A stretch of DNA of 64,000 bases from Falsiroseomonas sp051433165 (GTDB taxonomy: Bacteria; Pseudomonadota; Alphaproteobacteria; Acetobacterales; Acetobacteraceae), in assembly GCF_051433165.1 (NCBI RefSeq), contig NZ_JBHMFS010000003.1:186001-250000 (forward strand). Direction: 5' to 3'. A program made the translations under genes and the position numbers. Below, piece by piece: positions 1-9,089 of this stretch. Position 1 is the stretch's first letter; each line of letters opens with the position of its first letter. The notes under the pieces were generated by a model, which did not search any database, was not told where the DNA came from, and worked only from the letters and a program-made list of their open reading frames with translations.

Positions 1-1
1 G

Positions 2-355
2 CCCTTCCTGAAGAAGGGCGACTTCGTGCAGGGCAGTTGGGGCCATGCGGTGGTGGACGAACTGGCACCGTCGGATTTACCGGTGGAGAAGGTGGGCTAC
101 GACGCCTTCTACCAGACGCGGCTGGAATGGCTGCTGCGCAAGGCGGGCATCCGCAAACTGCTGGTCGCCGGCATTGTCACCAATGGCGGCGTTGCCTCGA
201 CCGTGCGCGGCGCGCATGTGCGGGAATTCGAGGTGACGGTGCTGGAGGATGCCTGCGCCGCCTTCTCCCGCGAAGTGCATGAGACGGCCATTGCGGCGTT
301 GCGGCCTGTGGCCAAGATCAGCACCGTCGCCGCCGAACTGGCAAAACTGCAATGA
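2..355 (+). CDS. isochorismatase-fold hydrolase, 3' part only (catalytic Cys replaced)
   Basis: The gene enters from the left edge of the window; about 117 C-terminal residues are visible, ending at the TGA at 353-355. The motif TNGGVASTVRGA aligns with the active-site segment of cysteine hydrolases of the isochorismatase superfamily (usually TNVCVESTARDA), and the following segment with VLEDACAAFS is also typical of the fold. The position of the nucleophilic cysteine is occupied by glycine. True isochorismatases such as EntB and PhzD also lack this cysteine, so the enzyme may not be an amidase. The stop codon overlaps the next gene in an ATGA, so it is co-translated with the FAD oxidoreductase. 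Family assignment is firm; the substrate is unknown. Confidence 0.85.
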   Translation, partial: PFLKKGDFVQGSWGHAVVDELAPSDLPVEKVGYDAFYQTRLEWLLRKAGIRKLLVAGIVTNGGVASTVRGAHVREFEVTVLEDACAAFSREVHETAIAALRPVAKISTVAAELAKLQ

Positions 356-1740
356 GCATCAGCTGCGAACAGGACCCGGTCTTCGATGCCGAGGTGCCGG
401 TCGCCATCATTGGTGCCGGCGCCGCGGGACTGGTCGCGGCGCTCGCCTGCCGCGGCGCGGGCGTGGAGCCGCTGGTGCTGGAGCGGGATGCGGTGCCGCG
501 CGGCAGCACATCCCTCTCTGCCGGGCTGATCCCGGCCGCGGGCACGCGCTTCCAGCGCGCGCATGGCATTGCGGACGATGCCGCCACCTTCGCCGCCGAC
601 ATCCAGCGCAAGGCGCATGGCGAGGCCGAGCCCGGCACCGTCACCACCGTGGCGCGGGAAGCGGCGCCGACGCTGGAATGGCTGGCGGAGGCGCATGGCC
701 TCGACTTCAGCGTGGTGCATGATTTTGATTATCCCGGCCACAGCCATCGCCGCATGCACGGCCTGCCCAGCCGCAGTGGCGCGGAGCTGGTCGACCGGTT
801 GCGCGCGGCGGCGGAGGCGGCGGAGGTGCCGCTGCTGACGGAGGCGCTTGTCACCACTCTGGTGCTCGACCAGCACGGCGCGATCCGTGGTCTGGTGGCG
901 CAGCGGCCGGATGGCACGCAGGAACGCATCGGCGCCAGGGCCATCGTGCTGGCCTGCTGCGGCTATGCCGGCAACAAGGCGCTGGTCGCGCGCTACATCC
1001 CGGATCTGGCGCAGGCCGTCTATTTCGGCCACCCCGGCAATGAGGGCGAGGCGCTGGCCTGGGGTGAGGCGCTGGGCGCTGAGTTGCGCGACATGACGGG
1101 GCACCAGGGCCACGGCTCCGTCGCCCATCCGCAAGGCATCCTGGTGTCCTGGGCCGTCATCATGGAAGGCGGCTTCCAGGTGAATGCGGAAGGCGCGCGC
1201 TTCTGGAACGAGGCCAGCGGCTATTCCGAGGCCGGCCGCGCCGTAATGGGCCAGCCTGGCCACATCGCCTGGGGCATCTTCGACGAACGCATCGCCGCCA
1301 TCACCCGGCAATTCGAGGATTTCCGGCAGGCCGAGGCGCAGGGCGCCGTGCTGCGGGCGGACAGCATCGCGGATCTCGCCCGCATGACGAAGTTGCCGCT
1401 CGAATCCGAGATGGCGACGGTCGCGGCGTTGAAGCACGCCGGCGCCACGGATGGGTTTGGTCGCAACTGGACCGGTGTTGCGCAGCTTTCGCCGCCCTAC
1501 TGCGCCGTGCGCGTCACCGGAGCGCTGTTCCACAGCCAGGGCGGCATGGTGGTTGATGATCAGGCGCGGGTGCGTCTTGCGGGTGGCGGGATCGTGCCGA
1601 ATCTGTTCGCGGCGGGTGGTGCGGCGTGCGGCGTATCCGGGCCGGACGCTTCGGGCTACCTTTCGGGAAATGGCTTGCTCACCGCCGTCACCCTCGGCCG
1701 CATCGCCGGGAAACAGGCCGCGAGGCTCGCCCACGCATGA
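352..1740 (+). CDS. FAD-dependent oxidoreductase, fumarate reductase/ketosteroid dehydrogenase type
   Basis: This 462-residue protein belongs to the FAD_binding_2 family. An N-terminal dinucleotide-binding motif (VAIIGAGAAGLVAA, about residues 17-30) is followed by a V-L-E-R-D acidic end that would bind the FAD ribose. The C-terminus has the family's HSQGGMVVDDQARV and SGYLSGNGLLTAV segments, which line the flavin. There is no signal peptide, so it is cytoplasmic. The start ATG overlaps the TGA of the upstream hydrolase, and the next gene starts at or just after its stop. The three genes therefore look like one operon for oxidative catabolism of a small molecule. Relatives include fumarate reductases, 3-ketosteroid dehydrogenases and tricarballylate dehydrogenase; the substrate cannot be chosen from sequence. 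Confidence 0.88.
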   Translation: MSISCEQDPVFDAEVPVAIIGAGAAGLVAALACRGAGVEPLVLERDAVPRGSTSLSAGLIPAAGTRFQRAHGIADDAATFAADIQRKAHGEAEPGTVTTVAREAAPTLEWLAEAHGLDFSVVHDFDYPGHSHRRMHGLPSRSGAELVDRLRAAAEAAEVPLLTEALVTTLVLDQHGAIRGLVAQRPDGTQERIGARAIVLACCGYAGNKALVARYIPDLAQAVYFGHPGNEGEALAWGEALGAELRDMTGHQGHGSVAHPQGILVSWAVIMEGGFQVNAEGARFWNEASGYSEAGRAVMGQPGHIAWGIFDERIAAITRQFEDFRQAEAQGAVLRADSIADLARMTKLPLESEMATVAALKHAGATDGFGRNWTGVAQLSPPYCAVRVTGALFHSQGGMVVDDQARVRLAGGGIVPNLFAAGGAACGVSGPDASGYLSGNGLLTAVTLGRIAGKQAARLAHA

Positions 1741-1751
1741 GGGACGGAAGA

Positions 1752-4094
1752 ATGGACGCGATCGTGACGCAGACGGCCGAGGATCAGTTCGGCATCGGCC
1801 AGCCGGTGCGGCGGAAGGAGGATGTGCGCCTGCTGACCGGCGCCGGCACCTATACCGACGACATCAACCTGCCCGGCCAGGCCCATCTTGCCATCCTGCG
1901 TTCGCCGCACGCCCATGCGCGCATCCTGTCCCTCGACACCACCGCGGCGAGGGCCGCCCCCGGCGTGCTGCTGGTGCTGACCGGCCATGATGCGGCGGCC
2001 GATGGCATTGGCCTGTTTCCCGTGATGGTCGATGTGCCCGCGATGGAGGGCACGCAGCCGCTTTATGCGCCGCCGCGCAGCATCCTGCAGACCGAGGCGG
2101 TGCGCTTCGTGGGTGACCCCGTCGTTGCCATCGTGGCGGAAACCCGCGCCCAGGCGATGGATGCGGCGGAGCTGGTCGAGATCGACTATGACATGTTGCC
2201 CTCCGTCACCGACACCGCCCGCGCGCTGGATGCGGACGCGCCGGTGATCTGGCCGGAGCGTGGCAGCAATCTGTGCGTCACCTGGTCCAATGGCCGCCAG
2301 GCGGAAACCGACGCCGCCTTTGCCAAGGCGCATACCATCGCCAAGGTCGAGCTGGTGCAGAACCGCCTGGTCGGCAACCCGATGGAGCCGCGCGTGGCCG
2401 TTGGCGCCTTCGACACGACGCGCGACCGCTACGAGCTGCACAGCCCGAGCCAGGGCGTGATGAAGGTGCGGGAATCCCTCGCCAAGTTCATCTTCCAGAT
2501 CCCGATGGAGAAGCTGCGCGTCGTCTCCCGCGATGTCGGCGGCGGCTTCGGCCTGCGCGGCAAGAATTTCCCTGAATCCGCAATGGTGTTGTGGGCGGCG
2601 AAGAAGCTCGGGCGGCCGGTGAAGTGGCGTGCGGATCGCACCGAGACCTTCCTGTCGGACCCGCATGGCCGGGACCACGTGACGAAGGCGGAGATGGCCT
2701 TCGACGCCCATGGCAAGGCGCTCGGCATGCGGACCAAGACCATGGCCGCGATGGGCGCCTATCTGTTCGATTTCGGCCCGCGCATCCCGACCGTCGCCGG
2801 CGCGCGCATTGCCGGTACGGTCTATGACTTGCAGGCGGTGAACCTCCAGGTGCAGTGCGTCTTCACCAACACCCATTCCACGGATGCCTATCGCGGCGCC
2901 GGGCGGCCCGAGATCGCTTATACGGTGGAACGCCTGCTGGATGTCGGCGCCAATCTGTTCGGGCTGGAGAAGGACGAGATCCGCCGGCGCAACTACATCC
3001 GCCCGGACCAGATGCCCTACGTCAACTGCGTCGGCAATGAACTCGACAGCGGCGATTTCGCCGGTACGCAACAGATGGCGCTGGATCTCGCGGACTGGAC
3101 CGGCTTCGCGGCACGTCGCGCGGCATCCGAAGCGCAGGGCAAGAAGCGCGGGCGTGGCATCGGCTATTTCATCGAGGCCTCGGGCGGCCAGCCGCAGGAA
3201 TGGGCGCGGCTCAGCATGGGCGCCGACGGCAAGGCGCGGTTGCATGTCGGCACCTTCAGCCACGGCCAGGGGCATGAGACCGCCTTCGCGCAAATCGTGC
3301 ATGCCCGCCTCGGCATCCCCTTCGGCGATATCGAGCTGGTGCAGGGCGACACGGATGAGGTGGAGCAGGGCTTTGGCACCGGTGGCTCCCGCTCCTCGCA
3401 GATGGGCGGCGTCGCGACCTCGCGCGCTTCGGAAGCGGTGCTGGCCAAGGCCAAGCGCATCGCGGCACATCTGCTGGAAGCCGGCGTGGCCGATGTGGAG
3501 TTCCACGATGGCCGCTTCGCCGTGGCCGGCACGGACCTCGCGGTGACCTGGAAGCAGGTGGCGTCCGCCGCGCAGGACCCGGCCAAGCTGCCGCCGGGGG
3601 AGGAGCCGGGCCTCGACGAGCGCGTGCTCTACAAGCGCAGCACCGAATGCAACTTCCCCAATGGCTGCCACGTCGCGGAAGTGGAGATCGATCCGGAAAC
3701 CGGCGTGCTGACCGTGGACCGCTACGCTGCGGTGGATGATGTGGGCAATGTCATCAACCCCATGCTGGTGCATGGCCAGTCGCATGGCGGCATCGCCCAG
3801 GGGCTTGGCCAGGCGGTGCTGGAACATGCGATCTACGACAACGAGTCCGGCCAATTTCTGACCGCCACCTTCCAGGACTATGCGATGCCGCGCGCGCAGG
3901 ACCTGCCGGACCTCGCCATCGGCTTCAACATCGTCCCCACCCCGATCAACGAGCTTGGCGTGAAGGGCGCGGGCGAGGGTGGCGCCTGTGGCGCGCCGCC
4001 GGCCATCGTCTCGGCGGCCTGCGATGCGCTGGGGCTCGACCATATCGACATGCCGCTGACGCCCGAGCGCGTCTGGCGCGCGCTGGGGCGCTGA
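1752..4094 (+). CDS. molybdenum hydroxylase large subunit (xanthine dehydrogenase / CoxL-like family)
   Basis: This 780-residue molybdopterin-cytosine-dinucleotide-type subunit matches the usual size of the aldehyde oxidase/xanthine dehydrogenase large chain. The N-terminal a/b hammerhead domain begins with GQPVRRKEDVRLLTGAGTY. The molybdopterin-binding part holds DVGGGFGLRG and the active-site loop AYRGAGR, which is the 'form II' sequence rather than the AYxCSFR of true CO dehydrogenase. The catalytic glutamate lies in VKGAGEGGACGAPPA near the C-terminus. I chose the ATG at 1752 because a purine-rich stretch (GGACGGAAG) precedes it; an in-frame ATG at 1737 overlapping the previous stop is also possible. 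The iron-sulfur and FAD partner subunits are not adjacent. Substrate unknown; N-heteroaromatics or aldehydes are typical. Confidence 0.92.
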   Translation: MDAIVTQTAEDQFGIGQPVRRKEDVRLLTGAGTYTDDINLPGQAHLAILRSPHAHARILSLDTTAARAAPGVLLVLTGHDAAADGIGLFPVMVDVPAMEGTQPLYAPPRSILQTEAVRFVGDPVVAIVAETRAQAMDAAELVEIDYDMLPSVTDTARALDADAPVIWPERGSNLCVTWSNGRQAETDAAFAKAHTIAKVELVQNRLVGNPMEPRVAVGAFDTTRDRYELHSPSQGVMKVRESLAKFIFQIPMEKLRVVSRDVGGGFGLRGKNFPESAMVLWAAKKLGRPVKWRADRTETFLSDPHGRDHVTKAEMAFDAHGKALGMRTKTMAAMGAYLFDFGPRIPTVAGARIAGTVYDLQAVNLQVQCVFTNTHSTDAYRGAGRPEIAYTVERLLDVGANLFGLEKDEIRRRNYIRPDQMPYVNCVGNELDSGDFAGTQQMALDLADWTGFAARRAASEAQGKKRGRGIGYFIEASGGQPQEWARLSMGADGKARLHVGTFSHGQGHETAFAQIVHARLGIPFGDIELVQGDTDEVEQGFGTGGSRSSQMGGVATSRASEAVLAKAKRIAAHLLEAGVADVEFHDGRFAVAGTDLAVTWKQVASAAQDPAKLPPGEEPGLDERVLYKRSTECNFPNGCHVAEVEIDPETGVLTVDRYAAVDDVGNVINPMLVHGQSHGGIAQGLGQAVLEHAIYDNESGQFLTATFQDYAMPRAQDLPDLAIGFNIVPTPINELGVKGAGEGGACGAPPAIVSAACDALGLDHIDMPLTPERVWRALGR

Positions 4095-4097
4095 GCC

Positions 4098-5735
4098 TCA
4101 ATCCGCGAAGGCCAGCCGCAGCTCCTCCCCACCATCGGGGCGCTGCCGCTGGTCCACGCTGTCCGCGTTGCGGGTGGCAAGCCAAAGCGCAAACGCTTCC
4201 TGCGCCGCGGCGGGGCCTTCCAGATCGGAGGCGGAGGGTCGCGGGGAAGGGCGGGGCAGGTGGGCGCCGTCCCAGGACGCGATGACCTGCACCTGGTCCG
4301 TGGCGTAGGTGGCCTGCACGCGGATCTCGGCCACGCCGAGGCCGGCCAGCAATTCCTCCAGCTCCAGCAGCGCATGGCCGACATGGTTCATCGTCTCCCG
4401 CCTTGCGCCCCAGCCGCCGCCCAGCGCCTCCACCTCATCGAGCAGCGCTTGGTTCATGCCGGCGCCAGGGCGAATGGTGAAATCCGCGCGCTGCGCCACC
4501 AGCGGCGCCGTCAGCAGATTCAGCGCTATGGCGACCAGCGCGCCGGCGGTGACGGGCGCCTGCAGCATCGGCGGCAGGAACTGTTCGAAGACGGGCACGC
4601 GCAGCAGCGTGCCGATACCGATGGCAAGGCCGAGGCCCACGGTGAAGGTGCGGCGCGTGTCCAGCATGCGCTGGCCCATCAACTGGCAGCCCGTCGCCAT
4701 CATGAAGCAGCAGACATACAGCAGCATCGCCGCCTCCACCGGGTCCGGCAGCGCCAGCAGCAAAGCGAGCAGCTTGGGGCAGCAGGCCAGCGCCAGCAGC
4801 GCGACGGACCCCCAGATGGCGACGCGCCGCGCCAGCACCCGTGTCGCGATGGATAGCCCGACACAGGCCGAGGAACTGCCGGGCGGCATGCCGCCAGCCA
4901 GCGCGGTGAGAGAGAAGGCCAGGCTATGGGCCAGCAGCCCGCGGCGGATCGGCGGCGTATCCGGCCGCCGCCAGCCGCCATCGGCAGCGCGCTGGAAGGC
5001 CACCAGATCGCCGGTCCAGGAGGCGAAGCAGGCGAGCAGTGCGACGATGAAGGGCGGCAGCATCGCCACATCCAGCTCCCCCAACGCCGGCAGCGTGGGG
5101 CGCGGCAGCGCGAACCACGGCGCCTCCCGAAGCATCGCACCATCGCCGAGGCCCGTGCCGTGGAGGGCAGCGGCCAGCGTGCCGACGGCGGCCCCCACCA
5201 GCACGGCGAAGCGCGAAAGCCTGCCGCCCTTCAGCGCCACCCCCATCATCACGACAAGCGTCACCAGTGCCAGCGCCGCATGCGCCGAGGTGGGGCCGGT
5301 GGCGGCCAGTGCGCGCGGCAGCAGGCTCACGCCGATCAGCAGGATCACCACGCCGGCCACTTCGGTCGGCACCACCTTCTGAAGCCGCCGCAGCGTGCCG
5401 GCCAGCAGCACGCCGAGCAGCCCGGTGACCAGCGCCGCCGCCGAAACCGCAGCCAGGCTCACCCCCGGCGTCGCCGCCAGATAGACGGCCACGAAGATCG
5501 GCGTCGGGATGGCCGCGATCGGGTAGCCGGAGCCGATCGGCCCGCGCGGCTGCGCCTGCAACAGCCCCGCCAGCGCCATGGCGACGACCGAGAGGCTGAC
5601 GAAGTTCAGGATATCCAGCGGCAGCAGCCCGAAATGCGTGGCAACCAGCCCCGGCAGGATCAGGTAGATCGACTGGATGCCAATCTGTTGCGCGGCGAGC
5701 CCGATGGTCTGCGCCGCGCCCGGGCGATCCTCCAC
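4098..5735 (-). CDS. NCS2-family nucleobase (xanthine/uracil) permease with extra C-terminal domain
   Basis: This 545-residue protein has repeated hydrophobic helices over about residues 10-415, with family features such as GYPIAAIPTPIF and GGMPPGSSSACVGLSIATRV, as in UraA/XanP-type symporters that import purines or pyrimidines. The last 125 residues (about 420-545) are hydrophilic. They contain TMNHVGHALLELEELL followed by a beta-rich stretch, which loosely recalls the N-box of histidine-kinase-like ATPases; that reading is inference. The first usable start is the GTG at 5735, but the upstream in-frame codons still encode family-like PPQIEHGVEDRP, so the true start may be upstream at a rare codon. 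It converges on the molybdenum hydroxylase with a 3-bp gap. Confidence 0.85.
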   Translation of the reverse strand: MEDRPGAAQTIGLAAQQIGIQSIYLILPGLVATHFGLLPLDILNFVSLSVVAMALAGLLQAQPRGPIGSGYPIAAIPTPIFVAVYLAATPGVSLAAVSAAALVTGLLGVLLAGTLRRLQKVVPTEVAGVVILLIGVSLLPRALAATGPTSAHAALALVTLVVMMGVALKGGRLSRFAVLVGAAVGTLAAALHGTGLGDGAMLREAPWFALPRPTLPALGELDVAMLPPFIVALLACFASWTGDLVAFQRAADGGWRRPDTPPIRRGLLAHSLAFSLTALAGGMPPGSSSACVGLSIATRVLARRVAIWGSVALLALACCPKLLALLLALPDPVEAAMLLYVCCFMMATGCQLMGQRMLDTRRTFTVGLGLAIGIGTLLRVPVFEQFLPPMLQAPVTAGALVAIALNLLTAPLVAQRADFTIRPGAGMNQALLDEVEALGGGWGARRETMNHVGHALLELEELLAGLGVAEIRVQATYATDQVQVIASWDGAHLPRPSPRPSASDLEGPAAAQEAFALWLATRNADSVDQRQRPDGGEELRLAFAD

Positions 5736-5979
5736 CCCGTGCTCGATCTGCGGTGGGCGAATGGTCCGGCGATCGGCGCGCGGGCTGAAAAGCGTACTGG
5801 GGGCGGACCTTGGGGGAATGCGATGGTTTACTTGAAGCGGCAGCTATGCGGTCGCATCCTGCGGTCTAGGCAACATCCGGTCCGACCGCATCCTTCGGAA
5901 CGGATTTTTGCGCATCGCACCGGGCCATTCCAATGCGGAGTGGTATAACCTTTCCAATCCCGTTCAAGAGAGCAGGGAC

Positions 5980-6402
5980 GTGCCGCCAACGCTTGCCATG
6001 ACGATCCCGCCCGCAACGGAGGAGGTGACGCGCCTGCTCGAAGCGCTGGAAGCCTTCGCGGAGGCGGCCGCGCTGTCGCCCAAGGCGGCGCACCGGCTTT
6101 CCGTGGTGATCGAGGAACTCGCCGCCAATGTGGTCATGCATGGCAGCGCCGGGCCGGACGCCGCCACCTTCGTGGCCGTCACCGTCAGCCAGGATGGCGA
6201 CGCGCTGATTGCCACTATCGAGGATGATGGCCGCGCCTTCGACCCGCTGGCCCATGCCGCGCCGGATACCGAAGCGACGCTGGACGATCGGGACATTGGC
6301 GGCCTCGGCGTGCATTTCGTGCAGCAGATGACCCGCACGCTGCACTACAGCCGCGCGGATGGCCGCAACCGCATGGTCGCCGTGCTCGATCTCACGGGCT
6401 GA
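5980..6402 (+). CDS. RsbW-like anti-sigma factor / serine kinase (HATPase_c_2)
   Basis: This 140-residue protein has the GHKL ATPase signature of RsbW/SpoIIAB anti-sigma kinases. The N-box is VIEELAANVVMHG, the G1 box is IEDDGRAFDP and the G2 region is GGLGVHFVQQM. Such proteins bind a sigma factor, or another target, and phosphorylate a STAS antagonist. I chose the GTG at 5980 because AGAGCAGGGA lies just upstream; the ATG at 5998 is the alternative, and the longer frame from 5908 lacks support. A TATAAC at 5944-5949 may be a -10 element. Plausible partners in this window are the REC-PP2C phosphatase at 15.9-17.1 kb and the STAS protein at 56.7 kb; no sigma factor gene is visible. Confidence 0.85.
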   Translation: MPPTLAMTIPPATEEVTRLLEALEAFAEAAALSPKAAHRLSVVIEELAANVVMHGSAGPDAATFVAVTVSQDGDALIATIEDDGRAFDPLAHAAPDTEATLDDRDIGGLGVHFVQQMTRTLHYSRADGRNRMVAVLDLTG

Positions 6403-6421
6403 GCCCAGGCCGCGTCCCGGA

Positions 6422-8026
6422 TCACCCCGCCAGGATCGCGGCCTGGCGGCGTACCAGCCAGACCGCGCGCTCGAATTGCGCGGTGGCGGCGAACAGGGCG
6501 GCCCGCGCCGCGGCCGGCCAATCCGCGCCCTCCTGCACCAGGCGCCGGCGCAGGCCCTCCATCATCGTGCCGCGATCATCGGCCAATTGGCGCAGCAGCG
6601 CTGCATCCTCGGCATCGCCGCTCTCGGCAAGCTCCGCCAACTGGCCGAGCAGCAGGTGCAGCGCCTCCGCCATGCGCTGCGTTGTCTCCCGCAAGGTGGC
6701 GCCGCCGCTGGCGCTGGTGGCGGCGAATTCGCCCAGGGTCTGGCGCAGCGCGGCAAGCCCGTTATTCGCCGCCTCCAGCGTCACCGCGCGGCCGAGCAGG
6801 CTGCGGTCGCCACCGCGCGCGATCGCCTCGGCCAGGAAGCCGGCGATGGCGCGCTCTAGCAGCGCGCCGGCCTCCAGCACCCGCGCGGCCTCGCCAGCGG
6901 CGCGCTCCGGCTCGGCGCGCAGCGGGTCCACCAGGCCGGGTAGGCGCCGCGCCAGGCGAAGCTGCTCGCGCGCCGCCAGGTCGAGGGCGGTGGGGGGGTG
7001 GTCCAGCGCGCGGTCGTACAGGTAGCGCGGCCTTGCCGCCTGTTCCGCCGCGCTGTCCGGGCACAGCCGAGTCAGCAGCGCCAGCATCCGCCCCGGCGCC
7101 GCCAGGCCCAGCAGCGCGGAGGTCGTTTGCAGCAGCAGGAACAGCACGCCGATGCGCAGCGAGGCCTCCGGCACCGCGACCGCCAGGCTGGCCAGCAGCA
7201 GATCCAGCCCGCTGAAGTGCTCCAGCAGCAGCAGTGCCAGGAACAGCAGCGCGCCCGCCGCCTTCAGCAGCGCCTGGAACATGGAAAGCCGCCGCGCCGC
7301 GCCGCGCAGCCCGGCGGCCAGCAGCAGCACCGCGCCGCCCGAGCCGAGCGAGGCGCCACAGACCGCCATCGCCGCCTGTTCGAAGGTCAGCACCCCCGCG
7401 GCATGCAGCGTCAGCGCCAGGATGCTGACGGTCGAGGAGGATTGGGCCAACAAGGTCACCGCCGCGCCGGCCAGAAAGGGCAGGATCAGGCCGGTGGTGC
7501 CGGCCGGGCTGGTGATGTGCCGCAAATCCTGCAATTCGGCCGCGCCCTCCTTCACCAAATCGAGGCCAAGGAACATCAGCGCCAGGCCAAACAGGGCGCC
7601 GAGCACCGGCTTCAGCCGCCGGTCCCGGTCCAGGTTCAGCGCGCCCATCAGCCCCACCAGGCCGATCACCCACAGCACCGCGAGGCGGATATCGACGGTG
7701 GCCAGCAACACCAGCCCCGCCGTGCCGGGATTGGCGAAGGCGGCCAGCGGCAGCGCCTGGCGCAGCGACAGCACGCGCGATTGCACCAGCGCGGTCAGGA
7801 TGAAGGTCACGGCGTTGCTGCTCTGCGTCAGGCCGCCGAGCAGCAGGCCGGTGGCGGCGCTGGTGAAGGGGCCTCGGGTCGCGCGTGCGGCGGCGGCGCG
7901 CATGCGCTGCCCGGCCAGGGACTGCAGATTCGCCCCCAGCCCCTTGATGCCCAGAAGAAACAGCCCGATGCCGCCCAGCAGCGCGCCCACCAGATCCACT
8001 ACCACGCCATCAACCGTGTCATGCAA
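6422..8026 (-). CDS. Na/Pi cotransporter family protein (NptA-like)
   Basis: This 534-residue inner-membrane protein has two inverted Na/Pi_cotrans repeats. Each carries the substrate-binding QSS signature: GGLTQSSNAVTF near residue 68 and LLAQSSSTVSIL near residue 195. The second half after about residue 320 is helical and hydrophilic, like the PhoU-like tail found on bacterial family members. The family couples sodium to phosphate movement, in many bacteria probably phosphate efflux. The start at 8026 is the first ATG; a start a few codons later, nearer the first helix, is possible. It stands alone, convergent with the RsbW-like gene and divergent from the chemosensory operon. Confidence 0.9.
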   Translation of the reverse strand: MHDTVDGVVVDLVGALLGGIGLFLLGIKGLGANLQSLAGQRMRAAAARATRGPFTSAATGLLLGGLTQSSNAVTFILTALVQSRVLSLRQALPLAAFANPGTAGLVLLATVDIRLAVLWVIGLVGLMGALNLDRDRRLKPVLGALFGLALMFLGLDLVKEGAAELQDLRHITSPAGTTGLILPFLAGAAVTLLAQSSSTVSILALTLHAAGVLTFEQAAMAVCGASLGSGGAVLLLAAGLRGAARRLSMFQALLKAAGALLFLALLLLEHFSGLDLLLASLAVAVPEASLRIGVLFLLLQTTSALLGLAAPGRMLALLTRLCPDSAAEQAARPRYLYDRALDHPPTALDLAAREQLRLARRLPGLVDPLRAEPERAAGEAARVLEAGALLERAIAGFLAEAIARGGDRSLLGRAVTLEAANNGLAALRQTLGEFAATSASGGATLRETTQRMAEALHLLLGQLAELAESGDAEDAALLRQLADDRGTMMEGLRRRLVQEGADWPAAARAALFAATAQFERAVWLVRRQAAILAG

Positions 8027-8297
8027 CCGTCATGAATCGTGTCTTTCCAACGCCATAGACAGATAGCCCGATCGGGAGCGATGGGTCCATGCTGGGCTGC
8101 GCGCTGGCATCCGGCCTGCGGCACGGCTGGGGCCGTTCCGCCGTGCCAGCTTCTGCGCTAGCGTCGAGATCGATGCCGAGAGAGAAATCCCGCACGTGCC
8201 GCCAGCACCCTGCCACCCCGTGCCGCCCGAGACGCGAACCGCGGCCCGGCTGATCCGCAACCGGCCCTTCGCCGGCCTGGCCGGCTGACCGACCCGC

Positions 8298-9089
8298 ATG
8301 GCTGATTCGCTGGCCACGCCGGCTCCGGCTCTCCCCTTGGGGGCCGTGCAGGAAAGGCTGGCGGGGCTGGCGGGCTTCTCCCGGTCCGACGTGTTGCGAA
8401 ACCGCCTGCTGCGCGCCGCGCCCATCCTGTCCCGCCTGCCGCTGGACCGCGCCAGCATCGACCATCCGGACTGGGCGGCGCTGCTGGATGCGGTGACGGT
8501 GCAGGAAACCCGCATGTTTCGCGCTGCCGCGCAGATCGCCGCCTTCCGGGCGGAGGTTCTGCCGGCACTGGGCTTCCCCGGCACTCTCTCCCTGGTCTCG
8601 GCCGGCTGCGCGACGGGGGAGGAGGCCTGGACATTGGCCATCCTCGCCGCCGGTCTCGGCCGGCCCTGGCAGGTGGAGGGGCTGGATCTGTGCCGCCCGG
8701 CGCTGCTGGCCGCCGCCGCCGCGCGCTATCGCCTCGGCCCGCCCGATGCGCTGCGGGAGGTGCCGGAGGCCGATCGCGCCATGCTCGACATCGCCGATGG
8801 CTGGTTCGAGCCGGTGGCGGCGCTGCGCCCGCAGGTGCGCTTCCGCCGCGGCAACCTGCTGGATCCCTGCCTGCCGGATGCGGCGGCCGATGCCATCCTG
8901 TGCCGCAACGTACTGATCTACATGACGGAGGAAGGGCGTCTGGCAGTGCTGCGGCGGCTGGTGGCGGCGCTGCGCCCGGGCGGCGCGCTGCTGCTCGGCC
9001 CGACTGACCGGCCGCCGCGCGGCATCGGCCTGGTGCCCTGGTCGCGCGACCTGATCGGGATCTGGCGGCGGGAGGGGGCCGATGCCTGA
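8298..9089 (+). CDS. cheR: CheR-type protein-glutamate methyltransferase
   Basis: This 263-residue protein uses S-adenosylmethionine to methylate glutamates on chemoreceptors. The N-terminal helical domain carries TVQETRMFR (family: TTNETxFFR). The SAM-binding domain shows SAGCATGEEAWTLA near residue 101 and the conserved LCRNVLIYMTEEG. Its length is standard for a minimal CheR with no TPR extension. It opens a five-gene operon in which each gene overlaps the next, so expression is coupled. The 271-bp region between this gene and the divergent Na/Pi transporter must hold the promoter, but I see no convincing -35/-10 pair there. Confidence 0.93.
   Translation: MADSLATPAPALPLGAVQERLAGLAGFSRSDVLRNRLLRAAPILSRLPLDRASIDHPDWAALLDAVTVQETRMFRAAAQIAAFRAEVLPALGFPGTLSLVSAGCATGEEAWTLAILAAGLGRPWQVEGLDLCRPALLAAAAARYRLGPPDALREVPEADRAMLDIADGWFEPVAALRPQVRFRRGNLLDPCLPDAAADAILCRNVLIYMTEEGRLAVLRRLVAALRPGGALLLGPTDRPPRGIGLVPWSRDLIGIWRREGADA

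Noticed and set aside
109..1734. Long minus-strand open frame of 541 codons opposite the first genes
   Set aside because: Its translation is Arg/His/Gly-rich low complexity and has no family features. It is a high-GC shadow of the FAD oxidoreductase.
1656..4043. Minus-strand open frame of 795 codons opposite the molybdenum hydroxylase
   Set aside because: It mirrors a confidently assigned gene and shows no conserved motif.
5897..5920. GGAAC resembling an EcfG-type -35 before the RsbW-like gene
   Set aside because: No GTT-type -10 element follows at 16-17 bases, so a general-stress promoter is not supported.
8027..8297. Small RNA or riboswitch between the Na/Pi transporter and cheR
   Set aside because: No conserved structure or strong hairpin with a T-run was visible; treated as a promoter region.
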